Shown: positions 42,544-52,746, counted from the first letter of the stretch. The stretch is DNA of 64,000 nt from Bacteroidales bacterium UBA4116 (GCA_002381645.1 DFXE01000010.1:286663-350662); one strand, 5' to 3'. Numbers and translations are program-made. The notes: generated from the sequence alone by a model not told the origin.

Positions 42544-43143
42544 ATGGAGGTAAAATTTTGCGTTTATGAAACGCCCAAACCGAAAGACCGTAAGGGAAAG
42601 CCATTATCACATGCCCGTCTTCTGCCGAGAGGTACTAAGCATATTGATGATATCTGCGAGTTCATTAATGAAGTATCTTCGCTCAATTCAGCTGATATAA
42701 AAGGGGCTTTGGAAGCTTTATTCAAATATATCAGTTTTCAGTTATCCCATGGTTACAATGTGGAAATGGAAAATTTCGGACATTTTTCGGTTGCCCTGCG
42801 GACCAGACAAATCATGGACAGCAAGGGTAAATCGGCTTTTGAAGTCACCATTGAAGGTGTTAATTTCAGGTGTTCCCCCCGTTTGAAGAGGCGTGTTATG
42901 AAAAGTAAACTGAAACGGGTAAAAAGAAACCGCCCGGTATATCCTGATTTACAGCAAAGAAAGGAAAGGATGATCTCTTATTTACAAAATTACGGGTCTA
43001 TCAATCAATCGAAATATGCGGAGATAAACGGGTGCACACGGTATACCGCACAAAAAGATTTCCGTATTTTCCTGGAAGAAAATGTTATTCTTCCGTCAGG
43101 AAAAAGCACGCACAAGGTTTATTTACTAACTGTAAATCCCTAA
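42544..43143 (+). CDS. HU-family DNA-binding protein with C-terminal winged-helix-like domain
   Basis: A 199-residue protein. Residues about 1-120 match the long Bacteroidota HU-like family (MEVKFCVYETPKPKDRKGK at the start, GALEALFKYISFQLSHGYNV and VEMENFGHFSVALRTRQIMD, with the basic tail RLKRRVMKSKLKRVKRNRP). Residues about 130-199 form an extra helix-turn-helix-like domain (QQRKERMISYLQNYGSINQS, TRYTAQKDFRIFLEENVIL). HU proteins bend and coat DNA; the extra domain should add site preference. The start MEVK is used instead of the 42520 ATG because of the promoter position. The upstream 22-bp array is a candidate autoregulatory site. It converges with the response regulator gene at only seven bases distance. 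Confidence 0.82.
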   Translation: MEVKFCVYETPKPKDRKGKPLSHARLLPRGTKHIDDICEFINEVSSLNSADIKGALEALFKYISFQLSHGYNVEMENFGHFSVALRTRQIMDSKGKSAFEVTIEGVNFRCSPRLKRRVMKSKLKRVKRNRPVYPDLQQRKERMISYLQNYGSINQSKYAEINGCTRYTAQKDFRIFLEENVILPSGKSTHKVYLLTVNP

Positions 43144-43150
43144 GACAGAA

Positions 43151-43840
43151 TTATAACGAATCCACGATCAATTTATAACCGACTCCCCTGATATTTAAAA
43201 TCCGGATGGAATTGTCTCTCGAGAGTTTATGGCGAAGTTTGGTAATAAAAACATGCAGGCTGCGTGCGTTGAAGAAAGAATCGTCTCCCCAAAGATCTAT
43301 TAATACATCTTTCATGGGTAGTACCTGGTCCTCATATTCGCACAGGCGTTTGAGGATTTCGGATTCCCGGTTGCTCAACAGTTGTTTTTCTCCATATACG
43401 ACAAGTGTTTGTTTAATGGGGTCGAACGTATAGTTTCCTATCCGGAAAATAGTGTTTGACTGAATTTTAGGGGTTACTTTACGAAACAGTGCTTTTATAC
43501 GTATGATCAGCTCAGCCATACCGAAAGGTTTTTTCAGGTAATCGTTGCCGCCGATTTCAAAACCTTCTACCACATCACGGGCCGAAGAACGGGCCGAAAG
43601 GAACAGGATGGGAGTGAGAAGGTCGGTTTTACGTATATGACGCACCATGCTAAATCCATCCATATCCGGCATCATAATATCGGATACGATAATGTCGGGT
43701 TTTATTTCCTGATACTTTTTCAGGCCTTCCTCCCCGGTAGAAGCCAGTATGATCTCAAACTCTTCTCCGTCAAGCGTATCTTTTATGATCATAGCCAGGG
43801 TAGACTCATCTTCTACCAGTAATACTTTTATCTTATCCAT
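43151..43840 (-). CDS. OmpR-type response regulator
   Basis: A 229-residue protein. The receiver domain (about 1-120) shows the acidic pocket VEDES, the phosphorylation site IIVSDIMMPDMDG (Asp near 53), the conserved Ser in FLSARSS and the Lys in YLKKPFG. The C-terminal winged helix (about 130-229) includes LSNRESEILKRLCE and ARSLHVFITKLRHKL. It follows the histidine kinase gene by three bases, so the two form a two-component system. The divergent outer-membrane receptor-like gene is the natural first candidate target. Confidence 0.92.
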   Translation of the reverse strand: MDKIKVLLVEDESTLAMIIKDTLDGEEFEIILASTGEEGLKKYQEIKPDIIVSDIMMPDMDGFSMVRHIRKTDLLTPILFLSARSSARDVVEGFEIGGNDYLKKPFGMAELIIRIKALFRKVTPKIQSNTIFRIGNYTFDPIKQTLVVYGEKQLLSNRESEILKRLCEYEDQVLPMKDVLIDLWGDDSFFNARSLHVFITKLRHKLSRDNSIRILNIRGVGYKLIVDSL

Positions 43841-43843
43841 ATC

Positions 43844-45262
43844 TTATTCGTTGTTGAAATGGAGTGTAAACACCGCACCTTTTCCGGGTTGGCTTTTTAC
43901 TGTCACCGATCCGTTATGTTTATTCATAATATCTTTTATGTAGTACAATCCTAATCCATACCCTTTGACATTATGTAAATTTCCCTGCGGCACACGATAG
44001 AACTTATCAAATATTTTTTTCTGGTTTGCTTCTGCGATCCCGATACCATTATCTGATACGGATATACTTTTTCTTCCGTTTGAAGCAAATGCTTCAATGG
44101 TTATGTGAACTTCTTCGGTATGCGTATATTTAACCGCATTCTCGATCAGGTTGCTGATCATATTATACAGGTGGGCCCGATCTGCCTTGATGGTAAAATC
44201 ATCAGGTACAACGGTTTTAAAGGTTATATTTTTGTTTGTCTTTAGTTTATGCTGCTCCATCAGCGAAGGAAGAAGTCCGGCGACGTGTACTTCTTCCGGG
44301 TTTAACTTAAACGTTGTACGGTTTTCGACGGACAGGGTAAGGATTTGTTCAACCATCCCGGTTAAGCGGGAAAGTTGTTCTTTTATGATATTCATGTACC
44401 TTACCTGTTTCTCCGTGACCGTATCGCTATGATTAAGCAATACATCGTTTGCAGCATACGCCACGGCAATAGGTGTTTTCAACTCATGCGTTACATTATT
44501 GGTGAAATCCGTTTTCAATTCTTCTACTGTTTTCTGTTTAAGGATGGTGCGGAGCAGATAAATAAATGCTATGATAATCAGGACCAAAAGTAAACCGGAT
44601 GATATCAGTATGCCTGCCATCTGCCTGAGTACGGCGCTTGTGGGGGAATGAATATATAACCTGTAGAACTGTTCCGGCTGGGAGATAACCGGATAATCAA
44701 AATACGTACCTTGATCTATTGGTATATAGGTAGATGTATCGGTAGAGCTGAACTCCATAGCGGCAAACGGTATGGAATCCCTTGTTTGAATAACCCGTAA
44801 TGAATGATCCGTATATACATTCTTTTCTTTCAGTTCTTCTACAAGCAAACTGTCGTATTGGGAGTAACTGACGGGAGATATAGAATCCAATACCTGATGC
44901 ATGGTGTGGAGTATATCAGATTCCAGGTTTCCTAATATATCGAGCAAATGAAATAATTCCACAAAGGTTACGTCTTCCTGTTTGAGTGTATCTGAAGAAC
45001 TGCTTCCCTGTACGGCTTCATCAATATTGTAAGTGATAAAGCGTTTTTCCCTGCCTTCCCCCTCTTGTTGCTTTATTTTTTCCATGCGGAGGAACAGTTC
45101 TTTATAATCCGCCATTTTCATGGATTCTGTAATGTTCAGTTGCGTAGTTTCCCAGATGGAATCGTAGAGGTTCCTTAGCCAATATGCCTGTGAAATAACT
45201 AATGCCACTACTGATAATATAATAAGAAAAGCAATGATCTTAAATCGTAAACGTGTACGCAT
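43844..45262 (-). CDS. membrane sensor histidine kinase
   Basis: A 472-residue protein from MRTRLRFKI. A first membrane segment (IIAFLIILSVVALVISQAYW) is followed by a periplasmic sensor domain (about 32-225) rich in acidic residues, a second membrane segment (GILISSGLLLVLIIIAFIYLL), then a HisKA domain with the phospho-acceptor in FTNNVTHELKTPIAVA, and the ATPase domain with NLIENAVKYT, SVSDNGIGI and GYGLGLYYI. The 45262 start gives a normal N-terminal anchor; the longer frame adds a stretch of low likelihood. The periplasmic domain has no recognised ligand fold. It pairs with the response regulator. Confidence 0.92.
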   Translation of the reverse strand: MRTRLRFKIIAFLIILSVVALVISQAYWLRNLYDSIWETTQLNITESMKMADYKELFLRMEKIKQQEGEGREKRFITYNIDEAVQGSSSSDTLKQEDVTFVELFHLLDILGNLESDILHTMHQVLDSISPVSYSQYDSLLVEELKEKNVYTDHSLRVIQTRDSIPFAAMEFSSTDTSTYIPIDQGTYFDYPVISQPEQFYRLYIHSPTSAVLRQMAGILISSGLLLVLIIIAFIYLLRTILKQKTVEELKTDFTNNVTHELKTPIAVAYAANDVLLNHSDTVTEKQVRYMNIIKEQLSRLTGMVEQILTLSVENRTTFKLNPEEVHVAGLLPSLMEQHKLKTNKNITFKTVVPDDFTIKADRAHLYNMISNLIENAVKYTHTEEVHITIEAFASNGRKSISVSDNGIGIAEANQKKIFDKFYRVPQGNLHNVKGYGLGLYYIKDIMNKHNGSVTVKSQPGKGAVFTLHFNNE

Positions 45263-45422
45263 AACTGTTTTGTTTAAGACAAAAATAAGGCATCTGTTTC
45301 GATAATTCTTCACCTGATAAGACTAAATAACACTCCGTAAGCAAGCGATAACACAGTTTGCGCACTAAAGGTCATTTATTTGCATAACTAAATATGCCGA
45401 TTAATAATAAAACTTTAGAAAT

Positions 45423-47774
45423 ATGAAACGTAAAATTTATTTATCCGGATGGATAGTTTTGCTTTGCCATACCTTATACGCCGTAGTACCGGTGAAAGGC
45501 AAAGTTATGGATGTTAACAGGAATGCCATTGAAGGAGTAGCAGTTGTATTGCAAACGGCTGATTCTGTATATATTGATGCGGTGGTAACGGATGAGGGCG
45601 GTACTTTTGAATTTGAAGTAGAAGAAGGGAATTACCGGTTGTATTTTCAGCACTTGCTGTATGAATCATTTATACATGAAATTGCCGGTAGTGAAGCAGG
45701 CGAGGTTATATTGAAAGAAAAAGAATACCTGCTGGATAATATCACTGTTACAGCAGAACGCCCTCATGTAAAAGTCAGCGGAAGTACCTTAATATATGAC
45801 ACACCTGTGTTATTGGAAAATAAAGCGGTAACAAATGCATTTGAGTTAGTAAAAGAACTGCCGGGCGTCACGGGTTCTAATGACGATATTAAGTTGCTGG
45901 GTGCGAGTAATCTCAATATTATATTGAATGGCCAGCTTACAACTTTAACGTTAGAACAATTGGTCGGGTTATTGAAAACAATGCCTGCGTCGCGTGTCAT
46001 CCGCGCTGAAGTAATGTATAATGCCCCTGCTAAATATAATGTGAAGGGGGCACTGATCAACGTAGTGACAGATGAAAATCCGCAGGATGAAAATATGTTT
46101 CAGGGAGAAGTGGGGGCAAATTATGAACAAAAACATTATGCCAATGGAAATACACGTGCAAACCTGATGTATTCTATCTCCGGATTATCGATGGATCTAC
46201 TCGTTGAAGGTAAAAGAAAACAAAACTATATGGGCGAAGAAATGTACGCCCTTCATACCCTTGATGATGACCATGTGGAAATAAACCAGTTTAACCGAGG
46301 AAACAGGAAAGGATGGGAGGGTACTGCCAGGTTGGGAATAAATTATACATTAAAAAACAATGATAAATTATCCGGAAGTTATTATATAAATACCGTGGAT
46401 AGTAAATCATCACGTTACTCAAAGAGCAGGTTTGATTACTATAATTCGGCTAAAGATTTTTCAAGGTACAGTACAACTACGAGCGATGACAATAGTAGAC
46501 TCCAGAATGCGAAACTGCAATATACCGGAGCAAATGAAATAGTAGCCGGAATAGATTTTACCAATTACCGGAATCCGGATGAACAACACTTTATAGATAA
46601 AGGGGAAGGTGGAAACGATACGGATATAAAGTATAATACCGAACAGAATATATCTAAATGGCAGGCTTTCATTAACCATTCATATTCTTTTAAAGGGGGA
46701 TGGCAACTGAATTACGGGATTAACGGGGGATATTCTGTTTCGAATACAAATATATCCTATAGGTATAATACAGGAAGCGGATTTATACCGCTCCCGGATA
46801 AAAATTCTCAAAACAAACAGAAAGAGTATAGCGGAAGTTTTTTTTCTGAATTAACACACAATTTTAGCGAACACTTCTCCGCTACTCTTTCTTTAAAAGC
46901 TGAGTATTTCCGCTCTGATTATACTTCTAACGGTAATAAGAAAACGCTTTGGGACGAGTGGGCCCTTTTTCCGAACGCATCATTTAATTACACCATTTCT
47001 CCCCAGCATATGCTTCAACTCCATATCCACAGTAATAAGGATTATCCTTCTTACTGGAGTGTTAATCCGCAGGTAAGTTATATTAATTCCTACACGGAAA
47101 TACATGGTAATCCGGAATTAAAACCAAGCCGTTCATATGAAGGGCAGTTTTTATATATACTAAAACAGAAATATGTTTTTTTATTGTCGCAATCGTATAA
47201 TCCGGATCACTTTCTACAGCTTCCTTACCAACAACCCGGCGAGCTTAAAAATGTATACCGGTTTGAGAACCTTGATTTTTCGATTCAATCCGCTATAGGT
47301 ATAATCCTTCCGGTCAGGTTTAATAAGATATTCGATTCGAGATTCACACTGCATGGAATCCGTATGCAGCAAAAAAGTGATCATTTTTATGATGAGCCTT
47401 TTAACAATAAGAAGTATGCGGGATATATTAAAGCGGATAATACAATATCCTTTTCGGATAAAATAAAGTTAAATGTAAGCGGATATTATTTGTCTTCCGC
47501 GATTCAGGGCGTATACCGGTTAGGGAGTTTATATGACGTATCCGTCGCATTGAAGTGGGTATTTGCCAATAATCGCGGAACGTTAACTTTTAAATATAAC
47601 AATATGTTTAAAAGCAATATACCCCGTTCCATTGTAGTGGATACCGGAAATCAATACAGCCGGATGAAAGATATTGATGATACCCGTTTTGTGGGCGTAT
47701 CATTTTCATGGAGGTTTGGCGGTTACAAGGAAAAGAAACAGGAAAAGGTAGATGTTTCCCGGTTTGGTAAATAA
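45423..47774 (+). CDS. TonB-receptor-like outer-membrane beta-barrel protein
   Basis: A 783-residue protein with signal peptide (to about residue 20), a carboxypeptidase-like regulatory domain (VKGKVMDVNRNAIEGVAVVL, about 23-105), a plug-like domain (YLLDNITVTAERPHVKVSG, LVKELPGVTGSNDDIKLLG, then ASRVIRAEVMYNAPAKYNVK), and a barrel of the OMP_b-brl_3 type ending in FVGVSFSWRFGGY. It lacks a SusD partner. In many Bacteroidota such proteins are encoded next to a histidine kinase and response regulator, as here, in divergent orientation. A role in metal or peptide uptake, or as an envelope sensor, is possible; the substrate is unknown. Confidence 0.88.
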   Translation: MKRKIYLSGWIVLLCHTLYAVVPVKGKVMDVNRNAIEGVAVVLQTADSVYIDAVVTDEGGTFEFEVEEGNYRLYFQHLLYESFIHEIAGSEAGEVILKEKEYLLDNITVTAERPHVKVSGSTLIYDTPVLLENKAVTNAFELVKELPGVTGSNDDIKLLGASNLNIILNGQLTTLTLEQLVGLLKTMPASRVIRAEVMYNAPAKYNVKGALINVVTDENPQDENMFQGEVGANYEQKHYANGNTRANLMYSISGLSMDLLVEGKRKQNYMGEEMYALHTLDDDHVEINQFNRGNRKGWEGTARLGINYTLKNNDKLSGSYYINTVDSKSSRYSKSRFDYYNSAKDFSRYSTTTSDDNSRLQNAKLQYTGANEIVAGIDFTNYRNPDEQHFIDKGEGGNDTDIKYNTEQNISKWQAFINHSYSFKGGWQLNYGINGGYSVSNTNISYRYNTGSGFIPLPDKNSQNKQKEYSGSFFSELTHNFSEHFSATLSLKAEYFRSDYTSNGNKKTLWDEWALFPNASFNYTISPQHMLQLHIHSNKDYPSYWSVNPQVSYINSYTEIHGNPELKPSRSYEGQFLYILKQKYVFLLSQSYNPDHFLQLPYQQPGELKNVYRFENLDFSIQSAIGIILPVRFNKIFDSRFTLHGIRMQQKSDHFYDEPFNNKKYAGYIKADNTISFSDKIKLNVSGYYLSSAIQGVYRLGSLYDVSVALKWVFANNRGTLTFKYNNMFKSNIPRSIVVDTGNQYSRMKDIDDTRFVGVSFSWRFGGYKEKKQEKVDVSRFGK

Positions 47775-47892
47775 TATATGGAAATTCGTCTGAAACGTAC
47801 ATTTTTGGCTTTTAAAGGATAAGCTATGAGTTTTGTTTATATATTTAGATGCGATTTAGCAATATATTATAGAAAAACAAAAATTAATTATT

Positions 47893-49233
47893 ATGGGAGC
47901 GAAGAAGAAAGGGGTGAAGAAGAATTTTGTGTTAGACACAAATGTTATCCTGCATGATTATAAATGTATTGAGAATTTTCAGGACAATGATGTTTATCTC
48001 CCTATTGTGGTTTTAGAAGAATTAGATAAATTTAAAAAGGGTAGTGAACAGATTAATTACAATGCCCGCGAATTTGTACGTGAACTGGATGTGTTGACAA
48101 GCAATGATCTTTTTCTCAAAGGTGCTTCGCTCGGACCCGGAATGGGTATTTTGCATGTGGTCACAGGCGATAAATATCAGGAAAAAATAGCTTTGTCGTT
48201 TCCGGAACGTACCCCCGACCACCGAATACTTTCCTGTACCTGGTCGGTTGCAGAAAGCCATCCGGGCATGCAGACCATTCTGGTTACGAAAGATATTAAT
48301 CTCCGGATGAAGGCCCGGTCATTGGGCATCGAGACAGAAGATTATATAAACGACAAGGTAATTGATGTGGATATCTTCGAACGGGCACAGGAAACCTATG
48401 ATAATATTGATTCGGATATCATTGATAAAATATATGCTACTCCTGAAGGTATCGATATTGACCTGCTGGATATTAAAACGATTGTAAAACCAAACGATTG
48501 CTTTATATTAAAGAGTGTACGTAATTCTGTATTAGCCCGTTATAACCCATTTACCGATAAGGTGAAAAAGGTGGAAAAAGGAAATAATTACGGTATCCAG
48601 CCCCGTAACGCGGAACAAAGTTTTGCCTTTGAAGTTTTGAACGATCCGAATGTAAAATTGGTAGGTGTAACGGGTAAGGCTGGAACCGGAAAAACATTAC
48701 TGGCTTTGGCGTCGGCATTAAAGCAGGCTGATGTGTATAAACAAATTTTACTTGCAAGGCCGATCGTTTCTTTAGCCAATAAAGATATTGGTTTTCTTCC
48801 GGGTGACGAGAAGCAAAAAGTGGCTCCTTATATGCAACCCCTGTTCGATAATTTGAATGTGATAAAAGCCCAGTTTTCGCCAACCAGTCCGGATGTTCGC
48901 CGTATTGACGACCTCCAGAAGAACAACCAACTGGTCATCGAAGCGCTTGCTTTTATCAGGGGGAGAAGCCTTTCCGAAACATTCTGTATTATAGATGAAG
49001 CCCAGAACCTTACTCCTCATGAAGTAAAAACAATCATAACCCGTGCCGGGGAGGGGACAAAAATGGTGTTTACAGGGGATATCCAGCAAATAGATTCACC
49101 CTACCTTGATGCCCAGAGTAACGGTTTAGCTTATATGATAGATAAAATGAAAGGGCAGGAAATATTCGCGCATATCAACCTGATAAAAGGAGAAAGAAGC
49201 CATTTAGCAGAATTAGCGTCGGATTTGTTATAA
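47893..49233 (+). CDS. PIN-PhoH fusion ATPase
   Basis: A 446-residue protein. Residues about 12-150 form a PIN-type nuclease domain (NFVLDTNVILHDYKCIENF with the first acidic residue; further acids in VVLEELDKFKKGS and LVTKDINLRMKA). Residues about 235-446 form the PhoH ATPase with Walker A GVTGKAGTGKTLLALA and Walker B FCIIDEAQNLTPHE. The PIN-PhoH architecture is known as an RNA helicase/RNase (PhoH2-like). It stands alone with a strong hairpin after it. Length and motifs are normal for the family. Confidence 0.93.
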   Translation: MGAKKKGVKKNFVLDTNVILHDYKCIENFQDNDVYLPIVVLEELDKFKKGSEQINYNAREFVRELDVLTSNDLFLKGASLGPGMGILHVVTGDKYQEKIALSFPERTPDHRILSCTWSVAESHPGMQTILVTKDINLRMKARSLGIETEDYINDKVIDVDIFERAQETYDNIDSDIIDKIYATPEGIDIDLLDIKTIVKPNDCFILKSVRNSVLARYNPFTDKVKKVEKGNNYGIQPRNAEQSFAFEVLNDPNVKLVGVTGKAGTGKTLLALASALKQADVYKQILLARPIVSLANKDIGFLPGDEKQKVAPYMQPLFDNLNVIKAQFSPTSPDVRRIDDLQKNNQLVIEALAFIRGRSLSETFCIIDEAQNLTPHEVKTIITRAGEGTKMVFTGDIQQIDSPYLDAQSNGLAYMIDKMKGQEIFAHINLIKGERSHLAELASDLL

Positions 49234-49246
49234 AACTGACAATGAA

Positions 49247-49291
49247 ATAGCACATAAATAATGGAATTGATCCTAAGTATTTATGTGCTAT
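49247..49291. terminator. bidirectional terminator between convergent genes
   Basis: Perfect 14-bp arms ATAGCACATAAATA (49247-49260) / TATTTATGTGCTAT (49278-49291), 17-base loop, between the ends of the PhoH-type gene and the opposing lipoprotein gene. Confidence 0.8.
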
Positions 49292-49310
49292 ACATTTAAT
49301 GAATTATAAG

Positions 49311-50075
49311 TTATTCCTCATTTTTTATTCTTTCAAATTTATAAATTGTTCCGAGTATATCATCTTTTATTATCAACGTATCGTTTTGAAGGGAAAATAA
49401 TATCATTTCGTTTCTTAAATTTTGTACATAAGCACAAGCCTGTTTATTTAATAATCTGCTTCTTATTTTTAACCACTCTAACCGGTCGGTTATCGTTTCT
49501 TCATTTTCACGTTTTATGTATAAAAAGTCATCATCAAACTCATAATACATATCTTTAGGAAGATAATCGTGAGTAACAGGGGAATCTAACTTCCACGATA
49601 TGCCCATAAGTTCCTTTTTTACCTTTTCAATAGGTTTGTTATATAAATAAGTCACGCTGTCGTTATCGATATGGGATTCTGCCCGATCAGGTGTGGCTTT
49701 AATAATATCAGAGGAAACGGAAGGATATTTTTTACTGAAAGCGATCACACAAAAATAGTAGTCCTTCCCATTCACAAGGTTTGGGATAGTATGCCAGTAG
49801 ACACCTTCACCGGGATTTGTTCTGGCCAAACTTTTAAAATCACTCGCCGGGTTATCCGAATAAAAAAGCTCCAGATAATCCGGACTGGCAATTCCCGTAC
49901 CGCAAAAACCTCCGTAAGATGTAGAGAATGCAACGGTTATTTCATTCGCATCATTTGAAACAGTAAGTATTGGTTTCCAAAGCGAAAGCCCATCATCGAC
50001 TTCCGTATCATTGTTGTCGCAACTGAATAAAGTAAACATAAAAAAAACGAATAAAAAATAACGTAAGGTTTTCAT
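49311..50075 (-). CDS. lipoprotein of unknown function
   Basis: A 254-residue lipoprotein (signal MKTLRYFLFVFFMFTLFSC, then DNNDTE typical after the lipidated Cys in Bacteroidota surface lipoproteins). The first part (about 30-125) resembles a fibronectin-III-like or purple-acid-phosphatase N-terminal sandwich (ITVAFSTSYGGFCGTG, WHTIPNLVNGKDYYFCVIAF). The C-terminal part is a beta-rich domain resembling lipocalin-like repeats (LEWLKIRSRLL, LFSLQNDTLIIKDD). I do not recognise a family. The acidic residues after the Cys (DNNDTEVDD) suggest possible surface exposure. Confidence 0.7.
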   Translation of the reverse strand: MKTLRYFLFVFFMFTLFSCDNNDTEVDDGLSLWKPILTVSNDANEITVAFSTSYGGFCGTGIASPDYLELFYSDNPASDFKSLARTNPGEGVYWHTIPNLVNGKDYYFCVIAFSKKYPSVSSDIIKATPDRAESHIDNDSVTYLYNKPIEKVKKELMGISWKLDSPVTHDYLPKDMYYEFDDDFLYIKRENEETITDRLEWLKIRSRLLNKQACAYVQNLRNEMILFSLQNDTLIIKDDILGTIYKFERIKNEE

Positions 50076-50180
50076 TTTATAAAGTATTATATGTTGGTAA
50101 TTTGATCATTGGATAAATATCTATCAGATAATATATAGATGTTCCGAATAATCAAAATGCTGCAAACCGATACAAAAAAA

Positions 50181-51080
50181 TCAGCAATCCGATAATGCAC
50201 AGATTTCACCAACACGTTCAAACTCAATGGTCACGTGTTGAATATCTGATTCGGCACAAACTTCACGGACTTTGCTTTTAATTTCCGTCTCCTGTTCAAC
50301 CGTGGCATTCTCGGATAACACGATATGGATTGTCAGGATATTTTCTTCGCCATCCAATGTCCATAAGTGTATATCATGCAAGGATAGTACCCCGTCTATA
50401 TGTTTTATTTTTTCCTGAACACCTTCTATATCTACATTTTGCGGGACTTGCTGTAATAAAATATGAAAAGTATCACGAAGGTTCCTGTATACGTTTGTCA
50501 GTATCCATATACTTATACCTATAGATAATAACGGGTCAAGAACCGGCAAATCGACAAACATCATAACTATACTTACAATAAAAACAGCTATCCATCCCAA
50601 TACGTCTTCCATCATATGAAGGGAAACAGCGCGTTCATTGATACTGGAACCTTTTTTCAACCGTAGCACTGCCGCCCCGTTTACGACTATTCCCAGGATA
50701 GCCAACAGGAACATCCCCTGTGCATTCGGTGTTTGCGGATCCATAATTCGTTTAATACTTTCCTGAATAACAAATATAGAACCCACCAGCAGGATCATAG
50801 ATATAAATAAGGCGCCTAACAAAGAAAATCGTTTATATCCGTATGAATAATATTTATCTCTTTTCTTCTCTGAAAACTTCTGAAGATACCACGCGATCCC
50901 TAAAGAAATGGAATCGCCAAAATCGTGTAAAGCATCTGACAAAATAGCGACACTGTTTGTAAACAGGCCGCCTATCAGTTCAATTATTGCAAAAAAGAAA
51001 TTCAGAAAGAAAGCTAATCTGATATTCTTTGTGCCTTCTGCATGAGAATGGTTATGGCCGTGACTATGGTTATGTGACAT
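50181..51080 (-). CDS. cation diffusion facilitator (CDF) metal transporter
   Basis: A 299-residue protein starting MSHNHSHGHNHSHAEG, a histidine-rich metal-binding tail. Six membrane helices follow, with the CDF metal site in ILSDALHDFGDS (D-x3-D type; helix 2) and LHMMEDVLGW (helix 5), and a C-terminal cytoplasmic domain with DIHLWTLDGEENILTIHIVL. CDF proteins export zinc, cobalt or related divalent metals by exchange with protons. The H-D pair in LHDFGD favours Zn2+. The start at 51080 is chosen because it begins with the His-rich tail; a frame to 51107 adds nine residues. It has no partner gene. Confidence 0.92.
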   Translation of the reverse strand: MSHNHSHGHNHSHAEGTKNIRLAFFLNFFFAIIELIGGLFTNSVAILSDALHDFGDSISLGIAWYLQKFSEKKRDKYYSYGYKRFSLLGALFISMILLVGSIFVIQESIKRIMDPQTPNAQGMFLLAILGIVVNGAAVLRLKKGSSINERAVSLHMMEDVLGWIAVFIVSIVMMFVDLPVLDPLLSIGISIWILTNVYRNLRDTFHILLQQVPQNVDIEGVQEKIKHIDGVLSLHDIHLWTLDGEENILTIHIVLSENATVEQETEIKSKVREVCAESDIQHVTIEFERVGEICALSDC

Positions 51081-51279
51081 ATTGGGTGTTGTTTTTATTA
51101 ACAACACAAATGTAATCCATTTTGTTACTCCGGTATAAACGATATCGGTTTAATTGAGTTATTTAGAACGGTTCTAAGCAAAATATCACATAAGACAAAC
51201 ATGGGATATAGCGTTGATTGACAAACATTTACAAAATAGTATTGGAGGGAGGTTGTATTACGTTTTATTCATCTATATT

Positions 51280-52548
51280 TTAAAAAGTATCAACGGCATT
51301 TCTTATAATTTCAGCACCTATCAGCCGGTCATAACGAACACCCATCGGACGGAAATATACGGCAATAGCATATTCATTCTCCGTTTGGTAATAATCACCT
51401 TCGGTCTCAGCAGTTTGTCCCAGGTTGCTGTTATTCTTCACAACCAAATACTCATAATTATAACTTCCTTGTTTCAGTAAAAGTGATAATTCGTATTGTC
51501 CCGTATCGAAATTGTATGACATTTTATTGGACTCATTTATTACGTTGTTTGTTAGCTGTCCGGTTAAATAAACCGAACCGTCCAAAAACGGTTCGCTCAC
51601 CAACGAAAAGTGAACGATGCAATAATCGGCTTCAGTGTCGGGATCATTACATCCGCTGCACCGGATAAAAAAGCGTCCGTTCTGATCCTGATCGTAATGA
51701 TAGGACTGATTGCTACGTATTAAATCGGGTTGTAATTCTATATGGTAATAAGGATTATGAAATTGTATATCGTTTACACCCATTCCGGCATACCGTGTAC
51801 TTAAAAATTCTATCCTGCGGTATTCGTTGCCTGCTTTAAATATCAAGTCGCGGTTGTTATCATATACTAATTGTCCATTAAGAATAGATGTAGGTTTCAA
51901 ATTGTTCACTACATTATCCCTCCGGTTATTCTGCGATACGTAAATTTTAAGGTCGCTCTGCGGATAAGCTATATCTATGCCTTTATGATTTATAGTGAAA
52001 TTAACCTGTTGATGTGACCTGTTTGCATCTATCATGGTATTACTTGTGATACCTGCATTAATACTTACTAACGGTTCAACAACTGAAAAACAGGCCGTAA
52101 ACAATATTTTATCCGGTTCATCTTCTTTAAAAACCTGTAAAGCATAATTACCCGAAACTTTAAATTGAACATCATCATTCGGTAACAAATACAAATAATT
52201 CGTATATTGTGTGGTTGTATTTATGGATGTAGCAAAATCGTCGATTGTCAAACCCTGAAAACCGTTTATATACTCTATCGATGAAAGGGAAGATTGAGTC
52301 CAGTCCGCATTACAATGAATCATTGAATAAGCAAACCTGTTAAACTCATGCCCGAGCGCATCGAAATTGATCTCGATTTGTTCTTCTCCGTTCAACTCTA
52401 TGATGGGTTGTGAGATTAATTCACCTGCAACTTTGACTTGTAAAGTTTTAATTAAATTACTTTTGATATCCGTATAATATGCATCCCGGGCAGCCAGGGT
52501 TATAAAACTTATAAATAGTAACAGAAAACATAAAATAATATTTCTCAT
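51280..52548 (-). CDS. type IX secretion system plug-domain protein (DUF5103)
   Basis: A 422-residue protein with signal peptide (to about residue 20, ITLAARD). It matches the DUF5103 layout: YYTDIKSNLIKTLQVKVAGE, then LEINFD-type EEQIEINFDALGHEFNRFAY, MIHCNADWTQSSLSSIEYIN, and a long beta-rich middle ending in GSYNYEYLVVKN and RPMGVRYDRLIG. In Bacteroidota this domain is linked to the plug of the type IX secretion channel (T9SS). Its presence fits an organism with at least part of that system, although no other Por gene is in this window. Confidence 0.82.
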   Translation of the reverse strand: MRNIILCFLLLFISFITLAARDAYYTDIKSNLIKTLQVKVAGELISQPIIELNGEEQIEINFDALGHEFNRFAYSMIHCNADWTQSSLSSIEYINGFQGLTIDDFATSINTTTQYTNYLYLLPNDDVQFKVSGNYALQVFKEDEPDKILFTACFSVVEPLVSINAGITSNTMIDANRSHQQVNFTINHKGIDIAYPQSDLKIYVSQNNRRDNVVNNLKPTSILNGQLVYDNNRDLIFKAGNEYRRIEFLSTRYAGMGVNDIQFHNPYYHIELQPDLIRSNQSYHYDQDQNGRFFIRCSGCNDPDTEADYCIVHFSLVSEPFLDGSVYLTGQLTNNVINESNKMSYNFDTGQYELSLLLKQGSYNYEYLVVKNNSNLGQTAETEGDYYQTENEYAIAVYFRPMGVRYDRLIGAEIIRNAVDTF

Positions 52549-52715
52549 ATGAATAATATTGATATGTGAAGCAAAGCTATTAAATATTTTAATTATGCTG
52601 CAAACCTTATAACAATTTCACTGTGGGTTTGGATTATAAAATTACTTTTTGTGTGTAAGATATTTAATGTAAACAGCAATTAAGGAATTTTTTCCGTAAT
52701 TATTTTCATTAACTG

Positions 52716-52746
52716 TTTTAGAGCATGAAAATAATGTTTACTTTTG
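52716..52746 (+). promoter_or_regulatory. promoter of the nqr operon
   Basis: TTTT (52716-52719), a 19-base spacer, then TACTTTTG (52739-52746), an exact TAnnTTTG. This lies inside the longer frame starting at 52725, so the NqrA start is placed downstream at 52779. Confidence 0.5.
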
